Source of the DNA: Spirosoma pollinicola
Lineage (GTDB): Bacteria; Bacteroidota; Bacteroidia; Cytophagales; Spirosomataceae
Length of the DNA stretch: 64,000 bases
NCBI RefSeq assembly: GCF_002831565.1
Contig: NZ_CP025096.1
Coordinates: forward strand, 496,001 to 560,000
Direction: 5' to 3'
How positions within the stretch are numbered: position 1 is the stretch's first letter; each line of letters opens with the position of its first letter. The notes under the pieces are model-generated. The model saw only the letters and a list, made by a program, of their open reading frames with translations. It was not told the origin of the DNA and ran no database searches. Both the position numbers and the translations under genes were made by a program. This document shows, one piece after another, positions 24,411 to 34,236 of this stretch.

Positions 24411-24960
24411 ATTTTTAGTTAAGAATGAAGAGTTAATAGTTAAGAATAAAGAATTCACACCCGTGTTTTTTCTATTCTTCATTCTTAACTCTTCACTCAT
24501 CATTCAATCCTGTGGGGTGTATTCGTTCACGGGTACAACCTTGTCGCCCGACATTAAAACGGTAACGGTAAACAACTTTACGCTGGCTACAGCTGGTGGC
24601 CCGGCCAATTTGCCTTTAACCTTCAATGAACGGCTAAAAGAATATTACCAGCGATACACAAACCTGAAGGTTGTACCAACCAATGGCGATATGGTACTGG
24701 AAGGTAATATTACAGGCTACGATCTATTGGCAGTGGCCCCAACCGCACAGGACCAGGCTGGTGTTAACCGCCTTCAAATCACGGTTCTGGCCCGTTTTTA
24801 CAATAACAAAGACGAGACTAAGAACTTCGAACAATCGTTTTCGTTTTATCAGGATTTCCCCCAAGGCCAAACGCTCAGCCAGAACGAAAGTCGGTTAGTA
24901 CCCAAAATTCTGGATCAGATCGTCTTGGATATTTTCAATAAAACTGCCGCCGACTGGTAA
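24391..24960 (+). CDS. lptE: LPS-assembly lipoprotein LptE
   Basis: About 189 residues from the ATG at 24391, with another ATG at 24400. A lipoprotein signal (FFLFFILNSSLIIQSCGVY) is followed by the LptE fold: YSFTGTTLSPDIKTVTVNNF, then LTFNERLKEYYQRYTNL, and a helix ending LDQIVLDIFNKTA. LptE plugs and supports LptD, the outer-membrane LPS translocon. The protein is lipid-anchored in the outer membrane facing the periplasm. The start lies inside the end of the sigma54 activator gene. Arms of an inverted repeat encode residues KN-EELIV and the hydrophobic signal core. Confidence 0.88.
   Translation: MRLMKNKFLVKNEELIVKNKEFTPVFFLFFILNSSLIIQSCGVYSFTGTTLSPDIKTVTVNNFTLATAGGPANLPLTFNERLKEYYQRYTNLKVVPTNGDMVLEGNITGYDLLAVAPTAQDQAGVNRLQITVLARFYNNKDETKNFEQSFSFYQDFPQGQTLSQNESRLVPKILDQIVLDIFNKTAADW
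24431..24497 (+). repeat. Inverted repeat within lptE signal-peptide codons
   Basis: Arms 24431-24454 and 24474-24497 match at 21 of 24 positions. The right arm (ATTCTTCATTCTTAACTCTT) is read as FFILNSS, the hydrophobic core before the lipobox. Confidence 0.8.
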
Positions 24961-25074
24961 AAGATTTACGGCCTGCGGTCAATAACATACGAGCTAAAGA
25001 AGTACTTTCGCATGCTTACTCTATAGATTCTCCTATTCTGTAAAATCATCCATCGTAAATCGTAACTTGAACAC

Positions 25075-25929
25075 GTGCTCGCCCTAGACAAAGAAACATT
25101 CTCCTATTGGGTCACTCATCCCGACGACCTCGCTCCCACTGACTTTGTGCAGTTGCAGGAAAGTCTGGAGACATATCCATACTGCCAAACGCTGCATACC
25201 CTAACGGCCAAGGCCGCGTCAGTACATCAGCGCGGTCAGTCTATTCCCATCGTTCGTCAGGCAGCAGCCCATGCACTGAGTCGCAATGCGTTGCGGAAAT
25301 TAATCGATAACGAGTTCCAATGGTCAGAAAATCTACTGACCAAACTAAATGAACTATCGGCCAAACACGTCCCTATTCCCGACGATTACCAGCAGGAAAG
25401 CTACGCGCTCTTTAAATCGAAGGCTGGTTTGGGCAATGGATTTTCACAACTGCCCCTTCTTAGATTACCTGGCCAGAACATCCAGCCTGCCGATCTGGAA
25501 TCAACCGAAGCTGCGGTAACAATACCAACGCCCGAAGACCCAACGTTAACCGAAAAGAACCTGCAAAACGACCTTGCACAGATCGCCGAAGCGACTCCTG
25601 CCCTACCAACCCTTTCTCCTGCCGACATCGAACGTCAGCGTCAATTAGATCTTATTGATAGTTTTATTAAGAAAGAACCCCGAATCTCGCAGGTACGGGC
25701 AAAACCCGGTGAACCGCTCAATCAGGAAGACTTAACCAAACGCACAAAGCCTGTAGGGGGTAGTTTAGTAACAGAGAGTTTCGCTAAAATTCTGGAGAAG
25801 CAGGGTAAGATCGATAAGGCTCGCGAAATCTATGAGAAACTTATGGTGAAAAACCCAGAAAAAAAGGCGTACTTTGCGGCAAAAATAAGCGAATTAACGA
25901 GGGAGGACGGAAGATCGACGGAATCGTGA
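25075..25929 (+). CDS. Conserved protein of unknown function with a C-terminal TPR-like helix pair
   Basis: A 284-residue cytosolic protein starting at a GTG (no upstream ATG in frame). The N-terminal half is helical (FSYWVTHPDDLAPTDFVQLQ, then LETYPYCQTLHTLTAKAA). The middle is proline-rich and likely disordered. The end (FAKILEKQGKIDKAREIYEK, then YFAAKISEL) resembles a single tetratricopeptide repeat. The gene sits between lptE and secG on the same strand, an order I recall from other Bacteroidota, but I do not know a function and give none. Confidence 0.72.
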   Translation: MLALDKETFSYWVTHPDDLAPTDFVQLQESLETYPYCQTLHTLTAKAASVHQRGQSIPIVRQAAAHALSRNALRKLIDNEFQWSENLLTKLNELSAKHVPIPDDYQQESYALFKSKAGLGNGFSQLPLLRLPGQNIQPADLESTEAAVTIPTPEDPTLTEKNLQNDLAQIAEATPALPTLSPADIERQRQLDLIDSFIKKEPRISQVRAKPGEPLNQEDLTKRTKPVGGSLVTESFAKILEKQGKIDKAREIYEKLMVKNPEKKAYFAAKISELTREDGRSTES

Positions 25930-26003
25930 AGTCACTCGCATAAGCTATAAGTCATTTACTCTTAACTGTTTAACGCACCGGCGATCCGGTGACTACTGAT
26001 TTC

Positions 26004-26408
26004 ATGATAACGGCAACTATTGTCATCATTTGTATTATCACCGTTCTTCTGATTCTTATTGTACTCGTTCAGAACTCTAAAGGTGGCGGACTGACCGGCG
26101 AATTTGGCGGCTTAGGGTCTAACCAACTTATGGGCGTTAAGAAAACCACCGATTTGCTTGAACAGATTACGTGGGGTCTTGGTATCGCTCTGATGGTATT
26201 ATCTATGGCCACTTATGTTATGGTTGACCGTACACAGGCGGCAGGTATCAACAGTGCAAACGTAGATCGGGCACAGACACAAACATTACCAGGGTCAGCG
26301 GCTCCAACACCTGCGCCCAGCGCGGCCAACGGTGCAGCTCCAAGTCAGGCAGTCCCAGGGGCGCAGACCCCCGGAGCGTCAACTTCTGCTCTGACGCCAC
26401 AGAAGTAA
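26004..26408 (+). CDS. secG: Preprotein translocase subunit SecG
   Basis: About 134 residues from the ATG at 26004. A GTG at 25989 is also possible. Two membrane segments (ATIVIICIITVLLILIVLVQ and the one ending near ATYVMVD) flank the conserved loop NSKGGGLTGEFGG. SecG joins SecYE in the inner membrane and aids protein export. The C-terminal third is an Ala/Pro-rich tail typical of Bacteroidota SecG. A strong terminator follows immediately. Confidence 0.9.
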   Translation: MITATIVIICIITVLLILIVLVQNSKGGGLTGEFGGLGSNQLMGVKKTTDLLEQITWGLGIALMVLSMATYVMVDRTQAAGINSANVDRAQTQTLPGSAAPTPAPSAANGAAPSQAVPGAQTPGASTSALTPQK

Positions 26409-26414
26409 GATTTT

Positions 26415-26466
26415 ACACCAACAAAAAAAGCCAGGACTTTGTAATCCTGGCTTTTTTTGTTGGTGT
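26415..26466. terminator. Bidirectional rho-independent terminator
   Basis: Perfect 22-bp arms (26415-26436 and 26445-26466) with GCCAGGA/TCCTGGC at the top and A7/T7 runs. It serves secG on the plus strand and the convergent unknown gene on the minus strand, whose stop codon overlaps its last base. Confidence 0.92.
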
Positions 26467-27173
26467 CAGGCGGCTGCCTGTGCCAGCAATTGCCGCGCAA
26501 TGGGCAGTAAGGTTTCCTGAATAGGATACTCTTTCTGGCTCTCCAGCATATAGGTGGCCGGATTGGGCATATACTGATGCCGCCGGATCAAATCTAGTTT
26601 AATATTCTCGAAGGTATTTAACAAACTCTTTCGCACAGCCTCCACAAAACGCAGTTGCACCAGCCGTCCACCCGGCTCCTGATCGGAATAGAGCGTCAGA
26701 CAAAAATAATACACCTGCGTTTCGGACTGATTAGTGGCATGGACAAGTAAATAGCCTTCTTCCGGGCGTAAGGGCAACAAGCCCACTGGTGCAAGTGTCA
26801 GTGATTGGGCAATATCGGCCCAGCGTTGTTGCCCTTCGGTCAACATAGACTGAAAGCGCGGCAAAGCAAATTCCATGATCGCGTCCATTTCTGTCATAAA
26901 TGCCGGGTCCGTTACCTCAGATTTGTATTCGATTCGGGGTGGTGGGCCGGTAACTCGGCTCACTCGCTTGGGGAAAGCGGCATTTAACGTACCTTTGCCC
27001 CTCGAAAAACGGATACCTGCGTCGTAGTGACTTCGCAGTTCAGGTAGGTCCGGGCAGAGTTTGTGATCAACAAAGTTCTTCTGAACCGCCTGTAAGTATG
27101 CCATCACGACATACTTTTGATATTCGGCGTCAAGCCAATTTTGCGTGAACCAGTCAGGTTGTAATTTTTTCAT
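26466..27173 (-). CDS. Conserved protein of unknown function
   Basis: A 235-residue soluble protein with no signal peptide, membrane helix or recognised catalytic motif. It begins MKKLQPDWFTQNWLDAEYQK. The second half has alternating strands (EGYLLVHATNQSETQVYYFC) and a helical end with LLNTFENIKLDLIRRHQY. It is divergent from groES and separated from it by about 250 bases. I do not recognise the family. Confidence 0.72.
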   Translation of the reverse strand: MKKLQPDWFTQNWLDAEYQKYVVMAYLQAVQKNFVDHKLCPDLPELRSHYDAGIRFSRGKGTLNAAFPKRVSRVTGPPPRIEYKSEVTDPAFMTEMDAIMEFALPRFQSMLTEGQQRWADIAQSLTLAPVGLLPLRPEEGYLLVHATNQSETQVYYFCLTLYSDQEPGGRLVQLRFVEAVRKSLLNTFENIKLDLIRRHQYMPNPATYMLESQKEYPIQETLLPIARQLLAQAAA

Positions 27174-27245
27174 AAACCGGAAAAATTCATTTTAAGGCAT
27201 ATGCTTTGGTTAAACTAACCAACGATTGTTGTATTGCCAAATTCT

Positions 27246-27288
27246 GTTTGCTAAAAGTGTGTCCTCGACCAAAGGAAGTTTAGCAAAC
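27246..27288. promoter_or_regulatory. Inverted repeat upstream of groES, possible operator
   Basis: GTTTGCTAAA at 27246-27255 is complementary to TTTAGCAAAC at 27279-27288, with a 23-base spacer, and the flanking T/A also pair. This is the divergent gap before groES and the reverse-strand unknown gene. It is not the CIRCE element, so any regulator is unknown. Confidence 0.4.
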
Positions 27289-27421
27289 AAAGCAAATGGC
27301 AGTATGTCAGGCGTAAACCGGAAAATTTGGCAGTTTAGCGCATTGGCACAGTAATTGGCGATCAAGAACCGTCGTGTAAGTACAAACACAAACAGTTTAA
27401 AACCTTAATCAACTCATTATC

Positions 27422-27718
27422 ATGGTAGCAGAAACGGAAAGCGTTAAAGTGAACGTGAAACCGCTGGCCGACCGGGTGCTGGTAGAAGCCGCACCGGCCG
27501 AAGAAAAAACCTCGTTCGGAATTATCATTCCTGACACGGCAAAAGAAAAACCCCAGCGTGGAACGGTCGTCGCCGTTGGTGCAGGAAAGAAAGATGAGCC
27601 GCTAACAGTTCAGGTGGGCGACACAGTTTTGTATGGCAAATATGCTGGTACAGAAATCACTGTAGAAGGTAAAGAGTACCTTATCATGCGTGAATCTGAC
27701 ATTTTCGCAATCCTGTAA
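27422..27718 (+). CDS. groES: Co-chaperonin GroES
   Basis: A 98-residue chaperonin-10. [20 protein letters not shown], the mobile loop [29 protein letters not shown] and [13 protein letters not shown] are all family signatures. The heptameric cap closes the GroEL folding chamber in the cytoplasm. An extra ten N-terminal residues ([10 protein letters not shown]) precede the usual start. groEL follows 111 bases downstream, across an A/T-rich repeat. Confidence 0.97.
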   Translation: MVAETESVKVNVKPLADRVLVEAAPAEEKTSFGIIIPDTAKEKPQRGTVVAVGAGKKDEPLTVQVGDTVLYGKYAGTEITVEGKEYLIMRESDIFAIL

Positions 27719-27721
27719 GTT

Positions 27722-29470
<1,749 letters not shown>

Positions 29471-29516
29471 TCTGAACCGCGATTTTCCTGATTTAAAAGA
29501 TTTTCCTGATTGTTAC

Positions 29517-29551
29517 AAAAAAGCCCCTGATCGAGAGATTGGGGGCTTTTT
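29517..29551 (+). terminator. Terminator after groEL
   Basis: AAAAAAGCCCC and GGGGCTTTTT form the stem, with a GATCGAGAGATT-type loop, ending in a T-run. It is oriented to end the groESL transcript. Confidence 0.88.
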
Positions 29552-29647
29552 GCTTTTTCAGCCAGAATAAATGCTGCAACGAGCGATTTAGGCTACACAA
29601 TGATTCATTAACTTTTCCACTTATTTACGTCACGGCTTACAGTATCC

Positions 29648-30076
29648 ATGAAGAAACTCTTTTCAACAGAAGCTATTTTACCAAACACGGGCCTGGCCCT
29701 TGTGCGAGTTTTAATAGGCTTGTTCCTGGTCTATCATGGGTGGGAAGTCTTTGATGCAGCAAAGATGAAAGAGTACGCGGCCTGGGATGTCTTCAAGCAG
29801 GATTCATCGCCTGCTCTTATGGTTTATCTTGGCAAAGGTTCTGAGCTGGTGGCCGGAGCGCTGCTTACAATCGGTTTATTGTCAAGGCTAGCCTGCCTGA
29901 TCATTATTGGCACGATGCTATATATATCCTTTTTTGTGGGCCACGGGAAAATTTGGTACGAAGATCAGCACCCGTTTTTATTTGTCCTGCTCGCGTTGGT
30001 TTTCTTTTTTGCCGGGCCAGGGAAATGGAGCGTAGATACCTTACTTGAGAAGCATTTTCTAAAAAAAGTGCACTAA
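29648..30076 (+). CDS. DoxX family membrane protein
   Basis: A 142-residue protein with four hydrophobic segments. LVRVLIGLFLVYHGWEVFDA, the later GKGSELVAGALLTIGLLSRL and PFLFVLLALVFFFAGPGKWS follow the DoxX family layout. DoxX proteins are inner-membrane proteins linked to thiosulfate oxidation in archaea and to redox stress elsewhere. In this genome the role is unknown. Its stop lies in a short hairpin. Confidence 0.82.
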   Translation: MKKLFSTEAILPNTGLALVRVLIGLFLVYHGWEVFDAAKMKEYAAWDVFKQDSSPALMVYLGKGSELVAGALLTIGLLSRLACLIIIGTMLYISFFVGHGKIWYEDQHPFLFVLLALVFFFAGPGKWSVDTLLEKHFLKKVH

Positions 30077-30093
30077 CAACAGTGCAAAAAAAT

Positions 30094-30119
30094 AGTCTCA
30101 AACACCGGGCGTTTTGAGA
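30094..30119 (+). terminator. Hairpin after the DoxX gene
   Basis: GTCTCAAA and TTTTGAGAC pair around an ACCGGGCG loop shortly after the stop. It could be part of a two-hairpin termination region. Confidence 0.45.
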
Positions 30120-30132
30120 CCTATAGGCAAAC

Positions 30133-30166
30133 AAAAAAGCCAAGCGAGACACTCTCTTGGCTTTCT
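30133..30166 (+). terminator. Second terminator after the DoxX gene
   Basis: AAAAAAGCCAAG and CTTGGCTTT form a stem with an A-run on the left and a T-run on the right. Confidence 0.65.
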
Positions 30167-30380
30167 GATTTACTCAACGTTATGAAAAACTTTTCTTTTC
30201 GATACAATTATAAAACAATTTCATTGGAAATTGATTCTTTCCTTTAAATATTTTTTACTAGCAAAAATAATGTTCTGATATACAGGTAGTTAACAATATA
30301 AAAATACTCAATTTTTATTTAATAGATAAGTATATATACTTAAAAAAATAATCAAAATATAGCTTTGCATATGTTACTAT
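30167..30380. other. Very A/T-rich gap between DoxX and lolD
   Basis: About 214 bases, strongly A+T, with small palindromes (AATTTCATTGGAAATT, AAGTATATATACTT) and an isolated plus-strand TAGCTTTG at 30360-30367 that resembles a -7 element but faces the end of lolD. I see no gene or RNA in it. Confidence 0.6.
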
Positions 30381-31043
30381 TTACATAAACAAAAGCCCAT
30401 CCCGGATAGTTACGGTGCGATCTGCCAGAGCTGCCAAAGCTTCATTGTGGGTAACAATAATAAACGTCTGACCAAGTTCATCCCGAAGTCGGAAGAACAA
30501 TTGGTGCAGTTCTTCGGCGTTTCGTGAATCGAGATTACCACTGGGTTCATCAGCAAATACAATGGCGGGTTCGTTAATCAATGCCCTCGCTACAGCGGCC
30601 CGCTGCTGCTCCCCTCCCGACAGTTGTGATGGTAAATTTGTTAGCCGGTGTTGTAACCCAAGAGTCGTTAACAATGCTTCGGCTCGCTGCCGAACAGCGC
30701 GTTCTTCCTTGCCAGCAATAAAACCGGGCAAGCAAACATTCTCTAAAGCAGTAAACTCGGGCAGTAAGTTATTGAACTGGAATACGAAACCAATGCGCTC
30801 GTTCCGAAACTGTGCCAGTTGACGGTCATTTAGGGTGAACACGTTTTGACCGGCAATATGCAATTCGCCTGAGTCGGGCCGGTCGAGTGTACCTAGAATT
30901 TGTAACAATGTGGTTTTGCCGGCCCCGGAAGCGCCTACAATAGATACAACTTCGCCCGGTTCAATGGCTAGATTAATACCTTTAAGAACAGGGAGATCGC
31001 CGTAGTTGCGACGAATATCAGTAGTTTGAAGAAGCGAACTCAT
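30381..31043 (-). CDS. lolD: Lipoprotein-releasing ABC transporter ATPase LolD type
   Basis: A 220-residue ABC ATPase of the MacB/LolD branch. Walker A is [11 protein letters not shown], the Q-loop is [18 protein letters not shown], the signature is [15 protein letters not shown], Walker B is [12 protein letters not shown], and the switch histidine is in [10 protein letters not shown]. LolD powers the LolC/E permease that releases lipoproteins to LolA, and a matching permease is encoded at 11673. The [10 protein letters not shown] wording is common to LolD. Assignment to Lol rather than MacB rests on this wording and the permease. Confidence 0.85.
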   Translation of the reverse strand: MSSLLQTTDIRRNYGDLPVLKGINLAIEPGEVVSIVGASGAGKTTLLQILGTLDRPDSGELHIAGQNVFTLNDRQLAQFRNERIGFVFQFNNLLPEFTALENVCLPGFIAGKEERAVRQRAEALLTTLGLQHRLTNLPSQLSGGEQQRAAVARALINEPAIVFADEPSGNLDSRNAEELHQLFFRLRDELGQTFIIVTHNEALAALADRTVTIRDGLLFM

Positions 31044-31049
31044 TGAGTA

Positions 31050-31128
31050 TGAAAAATGATGAGTAAAGAATGAATAATAGACGATCAGGAGTAATTATTC
31101 ATCACTCAGCACTCATCATTCTTCATTT
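31050..31128. repeat. Imperfect inverted repeat between lolD and sucC
   Basis: Left GAAAAATGATGAGTAAAGAATG and right CATCATTCTTCATTTC regions are complementary with gaps. In the sucC frame an upstream ATG at 31070 opens a hydrophobic peptide ([17 protein letters not shown]), but the real sucC start is at 31184. Confidence 0.7.
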
Positions 31129-31183
31129 CCTGTTAACTTGCCGCACAAAAATACGATTTCCAATCCTCCTTGTTGCAGTTGTC

Positions 31184-32401
31184 ATGAATATACACGAGTA
31201 TCAGGGCAAAGAAATTCTCAAAAAGTACGGTGTCCGCATTCAAGAGGGTATCGTTGCTGAGTCGCCCGAGAAAGCCGTTGAAGCCGCCAAGCTCCTGATT
31301 GCCCAGTCAGGTCAAAAGTTTGTGGTAGTTAAATCCCAAATTCACGCTGGTGGGCGCGGAAAAGGCCAAATCGTTGGTTCTGAGCAGCGTGGTGTTGCTT
31401 TGGCTAAATCGGTTGATGCCGTTCGCGACATCACAAAAAATTTAATTGGCAATATTCTGGTCACCCACCAGACAGGACCGGAAGGTAAACGCGTCAACAA
31501 AGTTCTGATCGCTGAGGATGTTTATTACCCAGGCGTTTCGGAGCCCAAGGAAATGTACATTGGTATTCTGCTCGATCGTACTAAAGCCTGCAACGTCATC
31601 ATGGCAAGTACCGAAGGTGGTATGGACATTGAGGAAGTAGCGGAACATAGTCCCGAAAAAATCGTTAAAGAATGGATTGATCCGGCTGTTGGCCTGCAAC
31701 CGTTCCAGGCACGCAAAGTAGCTTTCGGCTTAGGATTGGAAGGCGAGGCTTTCAAAGAGATGGTTAAGTTCGTAACCGCCCTTTACAAAGCTTATGTTGA
31801 TACAGATGCGTCGATGTTCGAAATCAACCCGGTTTTGAAAACGTCGGACAATAAAATTCTGGCTGTTGATGCCAAAGTGAATCTTGACGACAACGCGCTG
31901 TACCGTCACCTCGACCTGAAAGCCATGCGCGATCTGGCCGAAGAAGACCCCCTCGAAGTAGAAGCCTCGGCAAACGACCTGAATTATGTAAAACTCGACG
32001 GTAACGTGGGTTGCATGGTGAACGGTGCCGGTCTGGCTATGGCTACGATGGACATCATTAAACTATCGGGTGGTGAACCGGCCAACTTCCTAGATGTTGG
32101 GGGTGGAGCAAATGCCAAAACCGTTGAAGCCGGTTTCCGTATTATCCTGAAAGATCCAAACGTAAAAGCGATCCTGATCAATATCTTCGGTGGTATTGTT
32201 CGTTGCGACCGTGTAGCAACGGGTGTTGTTGAAGCCTACAAAGCTATCGGCGATATTCCCGTTCCAATCATTGTTCGCCTGCAAGGCACCAACGCAGAAG
32301 AAGGCGCCAAAATTATTGACGAATCAGGCCTGAAAGTACAATCGGCTGTGCTCTTGAAAGAAGCGGCTGAGAAAGTACGTCAGGTTATAGCAGCGTTGTA
32401 A
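31184..32401 (+). CDS. sucC: Succinyl-CoA synthetase beta subunit, ADP-forming
   Basis: A 405-residue ATP-grasp protein starting at MNIHEYQGKEILKKYG. KSQIHAGGRGKGQI marks the nucleotide-binding region, GGVAxG-type NVGCMVNGAGLAMATMD and GGANAKTVEAGF are CoA-ligase signatures, and INIFGGIVRCDRVATGV is near the end. With SucD it interconverts succinyl-CoA and succinate with nucleotide phosphorylation in the citric acid cycle. sucD is not adjacent. An upstream in-frame ATG reads through repeat sequence and is rejected. Confidence 0.97.
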   Translation: MNIHEYQGKEILKKYGVRIQEGIVAESPEKAVEAAKLLIAQSGQKFVVVKSQIHAGGRGKGQIVGSEQRGVALAKSVDAVRDITKNLIGNILVTHQTGPEGKRVNKVLIAEDVYYPGVSEPKEMYIGILLDRTKACNVIMASTEGGMDIEEVAEHSPEKIVKEWIDPAVGLQPFQARKVAFGLGLEGEAFKEMVKFVTALYKAYVDTDASMFEINPVLKTSDNKILAVDAKVNLDDNALYRHLDLKAMRDLAEEDPLEVEASANDLNYVKLDGNVGCMVNGAGLAMATMDIIKLSGGEPANFLDVGGGANAKTVEAGFRIILKDPNVKAILINIFGGIVRCDRVATGVVEAYKAIGDIPVPIIVRLQGTNAEEGAKIIDESGLKVQSAVLLKEAAEKVRQVIAAL

Positions 32402-32402
32402 T

Positions 32403-32471
32403 GTACCCGACAGCCTCTGGCTGTCGGTATATAAATAAGCATAACACCGACAGCCAGAGGCTGTCGGGTAC
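32403..32471. repeat. Perfect inverted repeat, 26-bp arms
   Basis: Arms 32403-32428 and 32446-32471 are perfect complements. Each arm is itself nearly palindromic (CCGACAGCC, then GGCTGTCGG). It starts one base after the sucC stop codon. Confidence 0.92.
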
Positions 32472-32474
32472 TAC

Positions 32475-32508
32475 AAAAAAAGCCGAAGCTCACGCTTCGG
32501 CTTTTTTT
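32475..32508. terminator. Bidirectional terminator of sucC and the M48 gene
   Basis: AAAAAAAGCCGAAGC and GCTTCGGCTTTTTTT pair with a TCAC loop. It lies between convergent sucC and the M48 protease gene. Confidence 0.92.
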
Positions 32509-32522
32509 GTATTTAACTAATT

Positions 32523-33356
32523 CTACCGCCGTGCGCTGGCATAATACTTTTGCGCATCGGGTAGTATTTTTTTCAAATCGGCAATCCGGCGCTCGTCGGA
32601 TGGGTGATCCGACAGGAATTCGGCAGGAGCCTTTCCACCCCCTGCTTTAGCCATGCGTTGCCAAAAAGTAATCGCTTCAGCAGGGTCATAGCCAGCCATC
32701 GACATAAAGATCAGACCTAAGTGATCAGCTTCCGATTCCTGGTTTCTGCTGTGTGGAAGAGCCCCAAAATACTGATACATGAGCGGTCCTCCTGTTCCAA
32801 TAGCCTGCTGAAATAAAGCCTGCGTTTGTGGGCTTTTAGCAGATGTCGCAATACCTGCCGCTACTTGTCCCGCTTGTAACAGGCCGTTGGCCACTAACCC
32901 TTCGCTCATGCGCTCATTTCCGTGCTCGGCAATAGCGTGTGACACTTCATGCCCCAGTACGGTAGCAAGACCAGCTTCATTCTGCGTATAAGGCAAAATA
33001 CCAGAGTAAACAACGATTTTCCCACCAGGCATACACCAAGCATTTACCTGGCCGCTCTGCACTAAATGATACTCCCATTTAAAACCTTCGAGCCGTTTGC
33101 CGTATCCGTTGCTATTCATATAACTTTCAACAGCCCGACGAATACGGTCGCCAACTCGGCTAACCATCTCAGCATCTGCATTGCTGGTGCTAATTACTTT
33201 ACTGGTATCCAAAAACGCCTTGTACTGAGTAAAACTCATCGAAAGCATATCATTATTAGGAACTAAAATCAGTTGCTTCCGTCCTGTTAGAGGCACTTTC
33301 TCGCAGGCTGTAACAGCAAAAGCGAGCGACAACATGATAATTATGACTTTTCTCAT
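32523..33356 (-). CDS. M48-family metalloprotease, lipoprotein
   Basis: A 277-residue protein. A lipoprotein signal ends near LAFAVTAC (Cys 18), and the peptidase M48 domain follows. The zinc motif is H136-E-V-S-H140, and the third ligand region is NQESEADHLGLIFMSMAGYD. Relatives include BepA and Oma1-like enzymes that deal with misassembled outer-membrane proteins. Because of the lipid anchor it probably acts in the periplasm. GKIVVYSGILPYTQNEAGLA is also typical of the family. Confidence 0.9.
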   Translation of the reverse strand: MRKVIIIMLSLAFAVTACEKVPLTGRKQLILVPNNDMLSMSFTQYKAFLDTSKVISTSNADAEMVSRVGDRIRRAVESYMNSNGYGKRLEGFKWEYHLVQSGQVNAWCMPGGKIVVYSGILPYTQNEAGLATVLGHEVSHAIAEHGNERMSEGLVANGLLQAGQVAAGIATSAKSPQTQALFQQAIGTGGPLMYQYFGALPHSRNQESEADHLGLIFMSMAGYDPAEAITFWQRMAKAGGGKAPAEFLSDHPSDERRIADLKKILPDAQKYYASARR

Positions 33357-33443
33357 TTGTTTGTGTATTGTTTGGTAGAGTATTCTGACGTTATATGACG
33401 TGCAAAGTACCTGAATTGTTCAAATTTTTCTAAACTGATGCGG

Positions 33444-33470
33444 TTGACCCCTCTTTAGTCCTTAGATTTG
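33444..33470 (+). promoter_or_regulatory. Candidate promoter upstream of the FAH-family gene
   Basis: TTG at 33444-33446, 16 bases, then TAGATTTG at 33463-33470 (TAnnTTTG). Spacing is slightly shorter than the usual Bacteroidota promoter. It would make an untranslated leader of about 80 bases that includes the 33497-33546 hairpin. Confidence 0.45.
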
Positions 33471-33496
33471 TGGCATTTGAATAGGTTTAATGTTGG

Positions 33497-33546
33497 GCGG
33501 ACATCCTGTCCGCTTTTTACCTCATAAGAGCGGACAGGATAGCCGC
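33497..33546 (+). repeat. Inverted repeat in the leader of the FAH-family gene
   Basis: Arms 33497-33514 and 33529-33546 match at 16 of 18 positions, with core AGCGGACAGGAT. It ends eight bases before the ATG at 33555. Confidence 0.8.
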
Positions 33547-33554
33547 GTTACTCC

Positions 33555-34166
33555 ATGAAAATTATTTGCGTTGGCCGAAATTACGTCGATCATATCAAGG
33601 AACTTAACAATGAGCAGCCGGAAGATCCCGTCATTTTCATGAAGCCAGAAACGGCTATTCCCCTAAAGAACGAGCCTTTTTTTTACCCCGAGTTCTCCAG
33701 CGACGTTCATCATGAAGTTGAAATTCTGGTAAAAATCAATCGGGTCGGGAAAAACATCGACGAGAAATTCGCGCATAAATATTACGACGAAATTGGCATT
33801 GGTATTGACTTCACGGCCCGCGATGTGCAAAGTAAATTAAAGGCAAAAGGATTACCGTGGGAGTTGGCAAAAGGGTTTAACGGCTCTGCACCTATCTCGG
33901 GCTTCGTATCCAAAACAGACTTCCCTGATTTACAGAACCTGAACTTTCACTTAGATGTGAACGGTGAAACCCGTCAAGTGGGAAACACAAGCCTGATGTT
34001 GTTCAAGATTGATTACCTGATTTCGTTTGTATCGCGGTACTTCCTGCTGCAACAGGGCGACATTTTGTTTACCGGAACGCCCAAAGGTGTGGGTCCTGTT
34101 CATGTTGGCGATAAACTGACAGCTTTCATTGAAGACAAACCTATGCTCACGTTTGACGTAAAATAA
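33555..34166 (+). CDS. Fumarylacetoacetate hydrolase family protein
   Basis: A 203-residue protein of the FAH C-terminal domain family. ICVGRNYVDHIKELN at the start, KPETAIPLKNEPF, the metal-site HHEVEILVKINR, the ARDVQSKLKAKGLPWELAKGF block, and LFTGTPKGVGPV are all visible. Members hydrolyse or decarboxylate oxaloacetate and acylpyruvates. Small stand-alone members like this are often acylpyruvate hydrolases or oxaloacetate decarboxylases. The substrate cannot be chosen here. Confidence 0.88.
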   Translation: MKIICVGRNYVDHIKELNNEQPEDPVIFMKPETAIPLKNEPFFYPEFSSDVHHEVEILVKINRVGKNIDEKFAHKYYDEIGIGIDFTARDVQSKLKAKGLPWELAKGFNGSAPISGFVSKTDFPDLQNLNFHLDVNGETRQVGNTSLMLFKIDYLISFVSRYFLLQQGDILFTGTPKGVGPVHVGDKLTAFIEDKPMLTFDVK

Positions 34167-34236
34167 GCGTTATACATCTGTTAAGCCCCTTGTTTTTCGG
34201 CTTAACAAACGCGAACATGTTCAATTAATTTAGCTT

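Noticed and set aside
27312..27421. CIRCE element upstream of groES
   Set aside because: No TTAGCACTC/GAGTGCTAA pair was found. The only dyad is the GTTTGCTAAA repeat.
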